A stretch of 38,188 nt of DNA from JBPYCR01 sp051846915. Lineage in GTDB: Bacteria > Bacillota > Bacilli > Bacillales > Amphibacillaceae. A program made the translations under genes and the position numbers. Below are positions 1 through 8,814 of this stretch, piece by piece; positions within the stretch are counted from its first letter, which is position 1; each line of letters opens with the position of its first letter. Below the pieces are notes generated by a model, which made no database searches, was not told the DNA's origin, and saw only the letters and a program-made list of their open reading frames with translations. The DNA is taken from the NCBI RefSeq assembly GCF_051846915.1, contig NZ_JBPYCR010000005.1, positions 1 to 38,188 on the forward strand. Direction: 5' to 3'.

Positions 1-2
1 CG

Positions 3-86
3 CTTGAAACGATTGAAATGGAACAGCAGGGAGAGCAAGTGGAAGCAGCATTAACAGTCGCTGCTTATTATATGGAAGGCGAGTAA
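3..86 (+). CDS. C-terminal end of an unidentified gene (cut by window start)
   Basis: An open frame enters from the left edge and ends in TAA at 84-86, giving 27 residues that end AAYYMEGE. The stretch is acidic and helical-looking, as in the end of a soluble enzyme, but it is too short to name a family. No terminator is obvious right after it; a short tandem repeat follows. The frame is the only one of the three on this strand open over this stretch without an early stop, so a real gene end is likely, though unproven. Confidence 0.45.
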   Translation, partial: LETIEMEQQGEQVEAALTVAAYYMEGE

Positions 87-114
87 GCCTTTTACTACAC
101 GGGCCGGTGAAAAA

Positions 115-162
115 CGCGCTTCAGCAGGAGAGGACCGCGCGCCAGCAGGAGAGGAACGCTCG
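115..162. repeat. Short 21-bp tandem repeat, about 2.3 copies
   Basis: Two adjacent 21-base units (115-135 and 136-156) share the core CAGCAGGAGAGGA and both begin CGCGC; a third partial unit CGCTCG follows. It is GC-rich compared with the surroundings and lies between a gene end and a decayed gene. It has no recognisable function. Confidence 0.5.
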
Positions 163-356
163 TTACAGCCATAGGATCCCTTGTGAAAACGTGCAAATTA
201 CTTGTGATGGATGCGGAATTTCCCGAATAAGATACTCCTATTCAGAAGAAACTTTCCTGCTTGCAGAAGAATAGGCTACACCCTTCAAAATCGTTTGTTG
301 CAACCAATGAACCTTGCTATGATATTAGGTATATAATAAGACAGGAGGTGACAAAA

Positions 357-620
357 TTGGCTGAAGTAACAAACGGGGAATTATTGCAGGCAATCATGGA
401 TTTGCGGGGATGTGAAGGAAACAAATAAACGCGTGGATCGGCTGGAAATAGGTTTCAACGAAGTTAAAAAAGAACTGACAGAGATTCGTTCTGACATGCA
501 GGAAATGAAGCTGGAGCTGAAACAGGACATACGAAAAATTGATTTGAATTTCAGAACAGTAGCGAAAGATTTATTGAAGTGCGATCGGATATAGCCTATT
601 TGCAGCAGACGAATCCTTAA
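357..620 (+). pseudogene. Small coiled-coil protein gene broken by two compensating frameshifts
   Basis: A strong ribosome binding site (AGGAGGTG, 343-350) precedes TTG at 357, which starts a frame reading MAEVTNGELLQAIMDL. At a GGGG run (406-409) the frame must shift to continue as VKETNKRVDRLE, and around 550-560 it shifts back to end FIEVRSDIAYLQQTNP with TAA at 618-620. Start and end are in the same frame, but that frame is closed by TAA at 426-428. The product would be about 85 residues, almost all charged amphipathic helix with heptad-like spacing. The function is not recognised. Either a decaying gene or two sequencing indels would explain it. The remnant at 3086-3408 has the same style of repeats and may be a relative. 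Confidence 0.6.
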
Positions 621-882
621 TAATTTCCGATTGTTTTCTTTTTTTTACCAAAAATGAAACTGCCCATCAATCACCACTAATCTAAGCAAAATATCCCACC
701 CCCACACCTTAACAACATTTCCAAAGAAATAATAACTTGATAGAGACGCACGAATCTAAAATTCCCAACTTACAACTACGATAATAATTAACAAACTGCA
801 CTCCCTTCAATAAACGCTTCCACTTGAAACCCTCCTGACGTAACTGCTATGATGTTCAAGACTTCAATTTCAGGGGGAACAT

Positions 883-1839
883 ATGTCAAAGACTCGAACT
901 ACTTCATTAACGAATTTATTACAAAATAAATTTATTTTATGGCCCATGATTCTAATGGTTACAATCATCTGGGGTTATTCCTTTGTCATGATGAAAGATG
1001 CTCATAATTATATGGGGCCGTTTACCTTTGCGTCTGCGCGATTTCTCGTTGGTTCCCTTACGTTATTGGTACTCGTACTTATTTTAAAAATTGGATTGCC
1101 TCCAAAAAAATATTGGAAGCATCTTATAATTGTGGGCATTCTTCAAACGACAATCGTTTATTTGTGTATAATGTATGCTCTTCGTTTTGTTGATGCGGGG
1201 AAATCAGGAATTATTTTATATTCAATGCCGATGTGGAGCACAATATTTGCAGCAAAGTTTCTTGGTGAAAAAGGAACACCCGCTAAATATATTGGCTTAA
1301 CGGCCGCCATGCTCGGTTTGTTAACAATCTTGGGAACGGACATGTGGCATGGGGAAAATGTTATCGGGGAACTGCTTATTGTAGCAGGGGCTATTTCTTG
1401 GGGATGTGCCAATGTATATTACCGCTTTCATTTAGGAGAATTGCCTAAAATTCAATCGTCGGCATTCCAAATGTTATTCGGTACGATCGGGATTTTACTA
1501 GCAACCATCATCACCGAATGGAATACTCCAATTGCCTGGACAGGCACAAGTATTTACTATGTATTATTTACGGGTATACTAGCATCGGCGCTTTGCTTTA
1601 CGGTCTGGTTTGTCATTCTTGGTTTAGTTGACATGGTAACAGCAACAATTTCCATGATGCTTGTTCCTGTTTTTGGCCTGGTCCTTAGCATCGTTTTACT
1701 GGGTGAAAAGCTGACGGTTAGCGTATCGATTGGATCGATATTAATCATTTCCGGAATCATGATCGCTAATGTGAAAAAACGGTATGTCCGCCTTCATAAA
1801 GGAATTCGAAAAAATCCAAACAAAGTAAGTTCCCATTAA
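883..1839 (+). CDS. EamA/DMT-superfamily transporter
   Basis: A 318-residue, very hydrophobic protein with about ten predicted membrane segments arranged as two EamA repeats (roughly residues 17-145 and 160-295). The first helix carries IIWGYSFVMMKD, the usual W-G-x-x-F opening of the repeat, and each repeat ends in the family's Gly-Glu-Lys style turn (FLGEKGTP, LLGEKLTV). Members export metabolites, amino acids or drugs across the cytoplasmic membrane; the substrate cannot be told from sequence. The ATG at 883 has AGGGGG seven to eight bases upstream. The C-terminal tail after the last helix is strongly basic. The gene is monocistronic, with a hairpin terminator just downstream. A second, diverged EamA gene follows 370 bases later. 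Confidence 0.88.
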   Translation: MSKTRTTSLTNLLQNKFILWPMILMVTIIWGYSFVMMKDAHNYMGPFTFASARFLVGSLTLLVLVLILKIGLPPKKYWKHLIIVGILQTTIVYLCIMYALRFVDAGKSGIILYSMPMWSTIFAAKFLGEKGTPAKYIGLTAAMLGLLTILGTDMWHGENVIGELLIVAGAISWGCANVYYRFHLGELPKIQSSAFQMLFGTIGILLATIITEWNTPIAWTGTSIYYVLFTGILASALCFTVWFVILGLVDMVTATISMMLVPVFGLVLSIVLLGEKLTVSVSIGSILIISGIMIANVKKRYVRLHKGIRKNPNKVSSH

Positions 1840-1872
1840 AGTCAACATATTTATCGCAATAGATAATAGTAA

Positions 1873-1906
1873 CCCTCGTATTCAATATTGAGCACGAGGG
1901 GTTTTG
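1873..1906 (+). terminator. Hairpin terminator after the first EamA gene
   Basis: CCCTCGT (1873-1879) pairs with ACGAGGG (1894-1900). The loop contains the palindrome TCAATATTGA, which extends the stem, and GTTTT follows. It sits 34 bases past the stop codon. Confidence 0.6.
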
Positions 1907-2195
1907 TGAAGCATGATATTCTTAAAAGCTGGCTTAGAGACTTGTCGATGACGAAAGTAGTTTATGGAAGCACGGGCAGATGTATTGATTCTGAATTAAC
2001 CGTCGATAAAAAGATAAAGCAGGAACATACATAATGAAAAACCCCATTTCCTTGAAAAATACGATATACTAAAATTTCCACAACTATTGTTTTTTTAAAA
2101 CAGGAATAGAGCTTTCTGACTTCCACGACCAATCGGCTTCCAGAACGGCAGCCGTACTATTATTAACACTAAGAGAAAGATCACTAGAAAAGAGG
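1907..2195. other. Intergenic region without a supported gene
   Basis: Between the two EamA genes the sequence is AT-rich. A 42-codon GTG frame (1906-2034) has no ribosome binding site and overlaps the terminator, so it is not called. I see no convincing promoter, repeat or RNA here; the promoter of the next gene must lie in its right part. Confidence 0.5.
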
Positions 2196-2206
2196 AAAGC
2201 AATTTT

Positions 2207-3082
2207 ATGAGAAATAGAGTGATTTTAGCATATGGTATAACCGTCATTTTATGGGCATCGGCTTTTCCTGGTATTAAAGCGGGGCTACAGTCTTATAGTC
2301 CCGAGCATCTTGCAACACTTCGGTTACTGATTGCTGCTTTTGCTCTTATCTTATTTGGGCTTATCACGAAAATGAAGCTGCCCGAAGTCAAAGATATACC
2401 AGTTATAATGCTGTTGGGCTTTCTTGGTTTTACAGTTTATCATACCGCTTTAAGCTTTGGAGAGGAAACAATCAGCGCTGGTGCGGCTAGTCTCATCGTT
2501 TCGACAGCTCCTATATTCTCAGCCGCCTTATCAGCTATCTTTCTAAAAGTAGGTTTTTCAAAAATGGGATGGGTTGGTACCATCGTTGCTTTTTTTGGTG
2601 TCGCGCTCATTTCTTTAGGCACTGGCGATGAATTATCGATTATGGAGTTAGGTGCATTATTTGTGCTGCTCGCTGCCTTTTCGGAAAGCTTTTATTTTGT
2701 TTTTCAAACGCATTATTTACAAAAGTACGGATTTCTCCCGTTTACAGCATATACCATTATTGCTGGTTCTTTGTTTATGTTGTTTTTCATTCCCGGTTTG
2801 GGAGAAGAAATTGCTCATGCGTCAATTGGATCAACTATCTCTGTAGTCTATTTAGGAATTTTTCCCACCGTTATACCGTACTTTGCAATTGCGTATGCTA
2901 CATCAATCGTTGGGGCAGCGGAAGCAACAAGTGCACTTTATTTAACACCTGCGTTCGCCATTTTCATTTCATGGATTTGGATTGGAGAAATTCCGACCAT
3001 ACTCTCGCTGATAGGCGGAGTGATCACGTTAATTGGTGTTGGTATTACTAACCTGAAAGGAAATAAAGATCTGAAAAAATAA
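2207..3082 (+). CDS. EamA/DMT-superfamily transporter
   Basis: A 291-residue membrane protein with about ten hydrophobic segments in two EamA repeats (about 8-135 and 147-283). The opening helix reads VILWASAFPGIKAG, a typical first EamA helix, and the repeats end around LKVGFSK and WIGEIPT. The likely role is efflux of a small metabolite across the cytoplasmic membrane; the substrate is unknown. The ATG at 2207 is preceded by AGAGGAAAG. It is only distantly similar to the EamA gene upstream (different lengths, different loop sequences), so the pair is not a recent duplication. A decayed coiled-coil gene begins four bases after its stop codon. Confidence 0.88.
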   Translation: MRNRVILAYGITVILWASAFPGIKAGLQSYSPEHLATLRLLIAAFALILFGLITKMKLPEVKDIPVIMLLGFLGFTVYHTALSFGEETISAGAASLIVSTAPIFSAALSAIFLKVGFSKMGWVGTIVAFFGVALISLGTGDELSIMELGALFVLLAAFSESFYFVFQTHYLQKYGFLPFTAYTIIAGSLFMLFFIPGLGEEIAHASIGSTISVVYLGIFPTVIPYFAIAYATSIVGAAEATSALYLTPAFAIFISWIWIGEIPTILSLIGGVITLIGVGITNLKGNKDLKK

Positions 3083-3085
3083 AGA

Positions 3086-3408
3086 GAGCATAATCGATTT
3101 GGTGAGATAGACATCGCTTCGACATAGTAGACAGCAAGTTTGAGGGTGTAGATAATCGATTTGATATAGTAGATAACAGATTTGATACACTTGAATGGAA
3201 AGCAGATGTACTTACTTCTGAAAGCAGGAGCTATTTTGGCCGTCTAGAAGGCAGAATGGACGCCCATGAATTTCTCGTTCAGAAATTATCTTACCAAATG
3301 AATGTACATGATGGTCGAATTGCTGAGCTGAAAAAAAGTAAAAGCAAAAATAAAGAAGAACATGATAATTATTGCGCCATATTTTTAAAGTTTTGCTCAA
3401 ACATATAA
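3086..3408 (+). pseudogene. Remnant of a repetitive coiled-coil protein gene
   Basis: Directly after the EamA stop the sequence encodes repeated N-R-F-x-x-x-D units. NRFGEIDI begins in one frame; after a frameshift near 3107 the next frame reads RFDIVDSKFEGVDNRFD, then IVDNRFDTLE, and continues with LEGRMDAHEFLVQKL to TAA at 3408. No start codon or ribosome binding site precedes it. Such repeats of about seven residues form long coiled coils. This is the 3' part of a gene whose 5' part has been lost. It resembles in style the broken gene at 357-620, on the other side of the two EamA genes. Confidence 0.55.
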
Positions 3409-3574
3409 TTCCGTTGTAAGACTAACATTTATAATAATTCTAGTAGTTTTTTCTTATTCAATTCTCCCTCGAAATCAAAGGTTAATTATTTTTGCCTCAC
3501 TAACATACTTAGTATCACCCAACATTTAAAATGAATTTTCCTCAAACGATAAACGAAAATCTTGCTTTACGGGA

Positions 3575-3612
3575 AAAAATATAAAAAGACGCACACAATA
3601 TAAGTATGCGCC
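3575..3612 (-). terminator. Terminator of the AIM24-family gene (minus strand)
   Basis: Read on the minus strand, a nine-pair stem (3612-3604 with 3596-3588, two G-U pairs) with a seven-base loop is followed by TTTTTATATTTTTT. It lies 55 bases past the stop codon of the minus-strand gene. Confidence 0.75.
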
Positions 3613-3666
3613 TCGATGTGTTCTAAATTTTTTTATGAAACAACCAATTACAGCTATACTATCTCT

Positions 3667-4461
3667 TTATTTCCGATCTCCACCCAATAAGTCAAATAAT
3701 CCACTGGCTGCGCTACCTTCGCCTTTGGACCCGCCCCGCTCAGGTGCTGCTGCGAATACCCTGCTGGCTAGACGACTGAATGGAAGTGATTGAATCCAAA
3801 CGGTTCCGGGACCGCGTAACGTGGCAAAAAATAAGCCTTCGCCTCCGAACAGAGCTGTTTTAACACCACCGACAAATTCGACATTATAGTCAATTTCTCC
3901 TGTCATGGCAACAAGACATCCAGTATCTACACGCAGAACATCGCCGTGTGCCAGTTCTTTTTTATGTATCGTTCCACCGGCGTGAACAAAGCTCATTCCG
4001 TCGCCTTCGAGTTTTTGCATAATAAATCCTTCACCACCGAAAAATCCGGCACCGACCTTACGTTGAAATTCTATACCGATAGACACGCCTTTTGCCGCGG
4101 CTAGAAATGCGTCCTTTTGGCAAATCAACTTTCCGTCTATTTCACTCAAATCCATCGGGATAATTTTCCCCGGATAAGGCGAAGCAAAGGAAACATGTTT
4201 CTTTTCGGTCCCCTCGTTTGTAAAGGTTGTCATAAACAGGCTTTCACCAGTAATAACTCTTTTTCCTGCTCCAAGAAGTTTGCCCATCAAGCCGCCTTGA
4301 TTGGAAGCTCCATCACCAAAAATCGTTTCCATCCGTATTTGATCATCCATCATCATTAAGCTCCCTGCTTCTGCAACAACAGTTTCTTCAGGGTCGAGTT
4401 CTACTTCCACAAATTGCATATCATCTCCATACAACTTGTAATCAATTTCATGATTATTCAT
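3667..4461 (-). CDS. AIM24 / TIGR00266-family protein
   Basis: The 264-residue product matches the bacterial AIM24 (TIGR00266) family: a glycine-rich, all-beta protein with FVEVELDPEETVVAEAG near the start, GESLFMTTF near 75, and the paired glycine motifs GAGFFGGEGF and TALFGGEGLFFATL in the second half. The role of bacterial members is not established; the eukaryotic relative is linked to mitochondrial biogenesis. The open frame extends 14 codons further up, but the ATG at 4461 follows AGGTGAAGG directly, so this start is chosen. The C-terminus is a Gly/Ser-rich linker ending FDLLGGDRK. No signal peptide or membrane segment is visible. It is transcribed alone, with a terminator downstream. 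Confidence 0.85.
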   Translation of the reverse strand: MNNHEIDYKLYGDDMQFVEVELDPEETVVAEAGSLMMMDDQIRMETIFGDGASNQGGLMGKLLGAGKRVITGESLFMTTFTNEGTEKKHVSFASPYPGKIIPMDLSEIDGKLICQKDAFLAAAKGVSIGIEFQRKVGAGFFGGEGFIMQKLEGDGMSFVHAGGTIHKKELAHGDVLRVDTGCLVAMTGEIDYNVEFVGGVKTALFGGEGLFFATLRGPGTVWIQSLPFSRLASRVFAAAPERGGSKGEGSAASGLFDLLGGDRK

Positions 4462-4974
4462 TTCCTTCACCTCGTTATTTTGATTTTTAAAAAGATAATT
4501 CATTGAAAATGTTCTTTTATTATATACTAATTTGTCTAGTTAAAGATTAATTTTATCAATTTTTTAAATATAATTTATGTTATAGAAAATGTCTAAGTCT
4601 CTTTTAAAAAGATTGAACTGAGATCACTCAAAGTAATAGGACTAGAAGCAGCGTAATTCTCGTCTTACCAAAGAAATTATTAATTATATGTAACTTAACA
4701 GAAAGACAGAATACATTCCGAAAAAATATAACATCAACATATGTCGTATAAGTATATTTTGTAGATTTTAATGTTTCTTTCAATCTATGATACAGCGCGA
4801 TGTAATGAAATATTTACGCCATACATTGCCATACATAAACACTTGAATCAAAACGTATATAAGAGTAATTCATCTATTTTAATTAGAGTCTATAGTTACT
4901 ATCGTTAAAATTAACAGGAAAGGGGCATCCAATCACACAATTAATTATAATATTTTAAATTATTAGAAGATAGC
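4462..4974. other. AT-rich intergenic region between divergent genes
   Basis: About 500 bases separate the minus-strand AIM24 gene from the plus-strand TRAP operon promoter. It must hold the AIM24 promoter, but I see no convincing -35/-10 pair. There is no open frame with a ribosome binding site, no repeat and no hairpin worth naming. Confidence 0.5.
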
Positions 4975-5003
4975 TTGATTTATGTGCAATTCTAAAGTAT
5001 TAT
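4975..5003 (+). promoter_or_regulatory. Candidate sigma-A promoter of the TRAP transporter genes
   Basis: TTGATT (4975-4980), a 17-base spacer and TATTAT (4998-5003); a TATAAT overlaps at 5001-5006 with 20-base spacing. It gives a leader of about 95 bases before the ATG at 5111. Confidence 0.4.
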
Positions 5004-5110
5004 AATGGTAAGAATGTAAAATAATTACACTTGTTTTATCTTCTGTTCATGCTTTTCCTGTAATTGAAGAATGCTCTCAAGGGAGCAAATTTTATAAGGG
5101 GGGAATTGTT

Positions 5111-6127
5111 ATGATAAAGAAAAGATTTATCGTTTTTTTTACAGTGCTGGTCGGTATTATGCTTGTTTTAGCAGCTTGCAGTGATAGCAGCGGTGGTGGA
5201 GGCGGAGACGCGAGAATAGCCATTGGTCCTCCGGCAAGTTCAACGAATACACTTTCTAAAGCTATTTTATCGTCGTATGGTGTGGAAGATGGTGACTTTG
5301 AAGAATTTCAAGAAGGTTTCGGTGATGCAGCTGATGGTGTACAAGATGGAAATATTGATATTTCGGTAGGAGTGCTTGGGTTGCCAGCAGGTAGTATTGA
5401 AAGCTTACAAGCATCTACTGGAGATGTTGTCATGCTTGAAATATCTGATGATGTGATGGATGAAGTGGAAGAGAAAAGTGGATATGAACGCTTTATGATT
5501 CCTCAGGATACATATGATTTTCTAGAGTCAGATGTACAAACGGTTGCAGCATACGCCATTTTAATGGGGAATACAGATACAATTGATGAAGAGCTTGGTT
5601 ATGAGCTTGCACGTTTGATGGTTGAAAATGCCGATGAAATGACACATGCCCAAGCTGCACAAATGACCTTGGATAATGCGCTTAATGGAGCGAAAGATAT
5701 ACCGATGCATCCGGGAGCTGCTCGTTATTATGAAGAGCAAGGATTAGAATTTGATAACCCTATTGCAGATCTTTCTGCTGATGAGGGAAGTCGAAAAGAC
5801 GAATTTATTTTAGGTACAGGTAGTCAAGGTGGGACATATTATCCACTTGGTGGTGAGATGGCCACTTTATGGAATAATCATTTGGATAGCAACTTTACAA
5901 ATATGGAGACAGGGGCTTCTGTTGAAAATATGGCGACGATCGGGGAAGGAAATATGGACCTTGGTATGGCGGTGCATGTCCCTGCATTAAATGCTATTAA
6001 TGGAGAAGGAGATTTTGAAGATAACCAGATTGAAAACGCAGCTTTTATCGGGCATATTTATCCTGAGGTTGCACAAATCATTACGCGTGAATCGACAGGG
6101 ATTGAAAGTCTCGACACCTTAAAATAA
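5111..6127 (+). CDS. TAXI-family TRAP solute-binding lipoprotein, circularly permuted
   Basis: A 338-residue lipoprotein: signal peptide with lipobox LAAC (Cys23), then a Ser/Gly linker. TAXI proteins normally run from a first half starting with a G-T-G-S-x-G-G-x-Y-Y-P-L-G-G motif to a hinge D-L-K-G-K-R-(I/V)-x-(I/V)-G, then a second half ending I-P-x-H-P-G-A-x-x-Y-Y. Here the order is swapped: residues 34-212 are the second half (ARIAIGPPASSTN to IPMHPGAARYYEEQGLE), a linker of about 18 residues follows, and residues 231-338 are the first half (FILGTGSQGGTYYPLGG to GIESLDTLK), stopping exactly where G-K-R would follow. All parts of the fold seem present. The next gene is the matching permease, so the pair should import an organic acid or amino acid using an ion gradient. 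The ligand is unknown. The start is well supported by AAGGGGGGA upstream. Confidence 0.85.
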   Translation: MIKKRFIVFFTVLVGIMLVLAACSDSSGGGGGDARIAIGPPASSTNTLSKAILSSYGVEDGDFEEFQEGFGDAADGVQDGNIDISVGVLGLPAGSIESLQASTGDVVMLEISDDVMDEVEEKSGYERFMIPQDTYDFLESDVQTVAAYAILMGNTDTIDEELGYELARLMVENADEMTHAQAAQMTLDNALNGAKDIPMHPGAARYYEEQGLEFDNPIADLSADEGSRKDEFILGTGSQGGTYYPLGGEMATLWNNHLDSNFTNMETGASVENMATIGEGNMDLGMAVHVPALNAINGEGDFEDNQIENAAFIGHIYPEVAQIITRESTGIESLDTLK

Positions 6128-6194
6128 AGAATGCGTGAAACGAGGCATACGGTACATTCGTCTTATTGTATAAATAAAATAAGTGAAAAACTAG

Positions 6195-6235
6195 AGGAAA
6201 AGAGCGCGTTAACATTAAACACTCTTTTCCTTTTA
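6195..6235 (+). terminator. Intercistronic hairpin between binding protein and permease
   Basis: AGGAAAAGAG (6195-6204) pairs perfectly with CTCTTTTCCT (6222-6231), followed by TTTAAT. Placed between the binding-protein and permease genes, it could partly end transcription or protect the upstream message, giving more binding protein than permease, as is common in transporters of this kind. Confidence 0.55.
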
Positions 6236-6258
6236 ATCTAATATAAGGTGGTGGTGAA

Positions 6259-8247
6259 ATGAGCGAAAAGGAGACACAGCAACTAGATTCTCGTTCAGAC
6301 GCGGAACGAATGCTTGAAAAATACGACAGAGAAAGCCAGTTTCGAATCCATATCGGAAAGTGGGCTTGGGTAGTCACCTTTATAGGTGTTTCCTTAACGG
6401 TCTTTCATCTATATGTCGGATATTTTGGAACATTGCCATCGCAAAAACAGGGTGCTATTCATTTAGGGACGGCATTGGGAATTATTTTTTTGTTGTACCC
6501 AATTAAAGGGGGACTGCAAAAAAAGCAAAAAACAATTCCCTGGTACGATGTCCTGCTTGCTTTTACAGCAATGTATGTAACTTATCATAAGATTATATTT
6601 TTTGATTCAATTCTTCAAAGCAGAATATCCGGATATAGTACAATTGATATTATTATTTCCATTCTTGGCATTTTATTATTGTTGGAGGCGACACGACGAA
6701 CTGTTGGATTGCCAATCGTTATCGTAGCAAGTGTGATGATTGGATATGCGCTTTTTGGCAAATTTGTTCCAACTCAAGTGTTATCACACCCTGGTTTTTC
6801 ATTTGATCGGATCGCTACAAATCTGTGGTTTAGGGAGAGCGGTGTGTTTGGGACACCCATTCAAATTTCATCCAAATTTATTTTTCTGTTTTTATTTTTC
6901 GGAGTTATACTCGTTCATACAAAGATCGGCAAGTTTTTTAATGATTTGGCCTTTGCGATTACCGGGAGATATACAGGCGGAACAGCTAAAGCTGCAGTTG
7001 CAGCGAGTTCGTTGCAAGGAATGGTGTCCGGCAGCTCTGTCGGAAATACAGTTGCATCAGGATCCTTTACAATCCCAATGATGAAAAAGGCTGGTTTTAA
7101 ACCGGAGTTTGCTGCTGGTACGGAAGCATCGGCATCAACTGGAGGGCAAATTATGCCGCCGATTATGGGTGCTGCCGCATTTATTATGATGGAATATTTA
7201 GGCGTGGATTATGGCACTATTATGCTTGCAGCAACCATACCTGCTGCTTTATATTTTTCGGGGATTTTTATTGGAACGCATTTTGAAGCAAAACGTATGG
7301 GTATACTTGGTTTGCCTAAGTCCGAGCTGCCGGTACTGAAGGAAATTATGCTACGTTACGGATATATGTTAATCCCGCTCATTATTATTATAGGAACAGT
7401 AATGGTTGGTTTCACCCCGCAAAGGGCAGCAATTTACGGGATTATTTCAGCTTATTTGGTTAGTTTGGTTCGTAAGGAAACACGTTTATCTTTTCGAAAA
7501 ACAATTAATTTACTGGAACAAGGTGCACGAGTAGCCTTGCCGGTAATTGCAGCGGTGGCGACGGCGGGTATTATTGCCGGAGTGGTTAGCATTACAGGGC
7601 TCGGCGCAAAATTTGCTGCGGGTATTATTGCGTTATCAAATGGGGTTCTTATTTTGGCGTTAATTTTTACTATGATTGCTTGTATTATTCTTGGAATGGG
7701 ACTGCCGACAACGGCTAATTATGTTGTTACGGCCACAATTGCAGCACCGGCATTAATAAACGGTTTTGAACTTGCACCGATTACGGTACATATGTTTGTT
7801 TTTTATTTCGGTATTGTTGCTGATATAACGCCACCGGTTTGTCTTGCCGCTTATGCCGGCGCGGGTATAGCGAGGGCGAATCCATTCAAAAGTGGAGTCT
7901 CGGCAGTGAAACTGGCAATTGCTGCTTTTATCATCCCATACATATTCATTTACAATCCAATTTTAGTTCTAGTCGATGTCACGCCAGTTAATTTGGTCTT
8001 TTCTGTTCTGACTGCGATGCTTGGCATGATGGGTGTAAGCAGTGCTATGATTGGATTCTTTATCGACAATTCAAAATGGTGGGAACGAATAATTATGCTT
8101 CTTGCCGGTATTGTTCTGATTTTACCTGGGTTAGTAGGCAATATTATTGGAATCGTACTAATTGGATCAATCTGGTTTTTACAAAAACGGCGCAAGGATA
8201 ATGAAGGCGGAATGGGATTGGGCTCTGAACCTTCTGTCCTAATGTAA
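6259..8247 (+). CDS. TRAP transporter fused permease (DctQ-DctM type)
   Basis: A 662-residue integral membrane protein of the TRAP fused-permease type used with TAXI binding proteins. After a charged cytoplasmic N-terminus (about 35 residues), four to five helices correspond to the small DctQ-like part, then the large DctM part from about residue 190. DctM hallmarks are SSLQGMVSGSSVGNT, ASASTGGQIMPPIMGAAAF and, in the second half, LGMGLPTTANYVV and ITPPVCLAAYAGAGIA. It moves the substrate handed over by the binding protein across the cytoplasmic membrane, probably with sodium. The ATG at 6259 follows AAGGTGGTGGTGAA. It is co-directional with the permuted binding-protein gene, with a 131-base gap holding a hairpin. 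Confidence 0.93.
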   Translation: MSEKETQQLDSRSDAERMLEKYDRESQFRIHIGKWAWVVTFIGVSLTVFHLYVGYFGTLPSQKQGAIHLGTALGIIFLLYPIKGGLQKKQKTIPWYDVLLAFTAMYVTYHKIIFFDSILQSRISGYSTIDIIISILGILLLLEATRRTVGLPIVIVASVMIGYALFGKFVPTQVLSHPGFSFDRIATNLWFRESGVFGTPIQISSKFIFLFLFFGVILVHTKIGKFFNDLAFAITGRYTGGTAKAAVAASSLQGMVSGSSVGNTVASGSFTIPMMKKAGFKPEFAAGTEASASTGGQIMPPIMGAAAFIMMEYLGVDYGTIMLAATIPAALYFSGIFIGTHFEAKRMGILGLPKSELPVLKEIMLRYGYMLIPLIIIIGTVMVGFTPQRAAIYGIISAYLVSLVRKETRLSFRKTINLLEQGARVALPVIAAVATAGIIAGVVSITGLGAKFAAGIIALSNGVLILALIFTMIACIILGMGLPTTANYVVTATIAAPALINGFELAPITVHMFVFYFGIVADITPPVCLAAYAGAGIARANPFKSGVSAVKLAIAAFIIPYIFIYNPILVLVDVTPVNLVFSVLTAMLGMMGVSSAMIGFFIDNSKWWERIIMLLAGIVLILPGLVGNIIGIVLIGSIWFLQKRRKDNEGGMGLGSEPSVLM

Positions 8248-8336
8248 ATGTTTTGCAAGTGGAGTGTAAGCGCTCAACGAATAAATCCATTCTGTTTTCC
8301 AAATCAACTTGGTTATATGGTCAAGTGACTAAAAGT

Positions 8337-8384
8337 AAAATGCAATAGCTGCCAGCCTTGTTTGGTTGTCGGTTGTTGCATTTT
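8337..8384 (+). terminator. Terminator after the TRAP permease
   Basis: AAAATGCAA (8337-8345) pairs perfectly with TTGCATTTT (8376-8384), with further partial pairing in the loop. The T-run is formed by the 3' arm itself. Confidence 0.6.
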
Positions 8385-8790
8385 CGCTTAGCCGGTATCC
8401 ATAACAATAATGAAGAAAGAGAGATGAATTAACAAGGTAATCTTTTAATCCTTTTAGCAAATAATCAGCTTTAAAAGACTAGAGTTAGAATTATTTTAAA
8501 AGGAGTCGTGTAAAATAATCAATTACTACTTCAGTGACTTTTAGGGATTATTGCCTGGGAAATAATAAGTCGTTTTTTGCAAAATACTAAGATGTGTAAA
8601 TGGGCGCTTGACTGCAATTAATTTGTTCAGCTTAAGCACTGTTATTTTTTTGTAACTATATATACCGACTAAGCAAGTATTACCTGTTGAATAATTAATT
8701 TAAGTGTGTGTCCAAATGACCGAAGACTTCATTATTATCCCCTTTCAACTATTATCTTTCATTGCAGAAAATATGCTATAGTGTTAATAG
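8385..8790. other. Intergenic region, nothing identified
   Basis: About 400 AT-rich bases with no frame that has a ribosome binding site. A TATAGT near 8776 may be the -10 of the following transporter gene, but no matching -35 box is clear. I see no repeat or strong hairpin. Confidence 0.45.
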
Positions 8791-8814
8791 TTGTGTGGAA
8801 GGGAGTTTCAGTTT

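Noticed and set aside
1906..2034. 42-codon GTG frame between the two EamA genes
   Set aside because: No ribosome binding site, overlaps the terminator and has no recognisable family.
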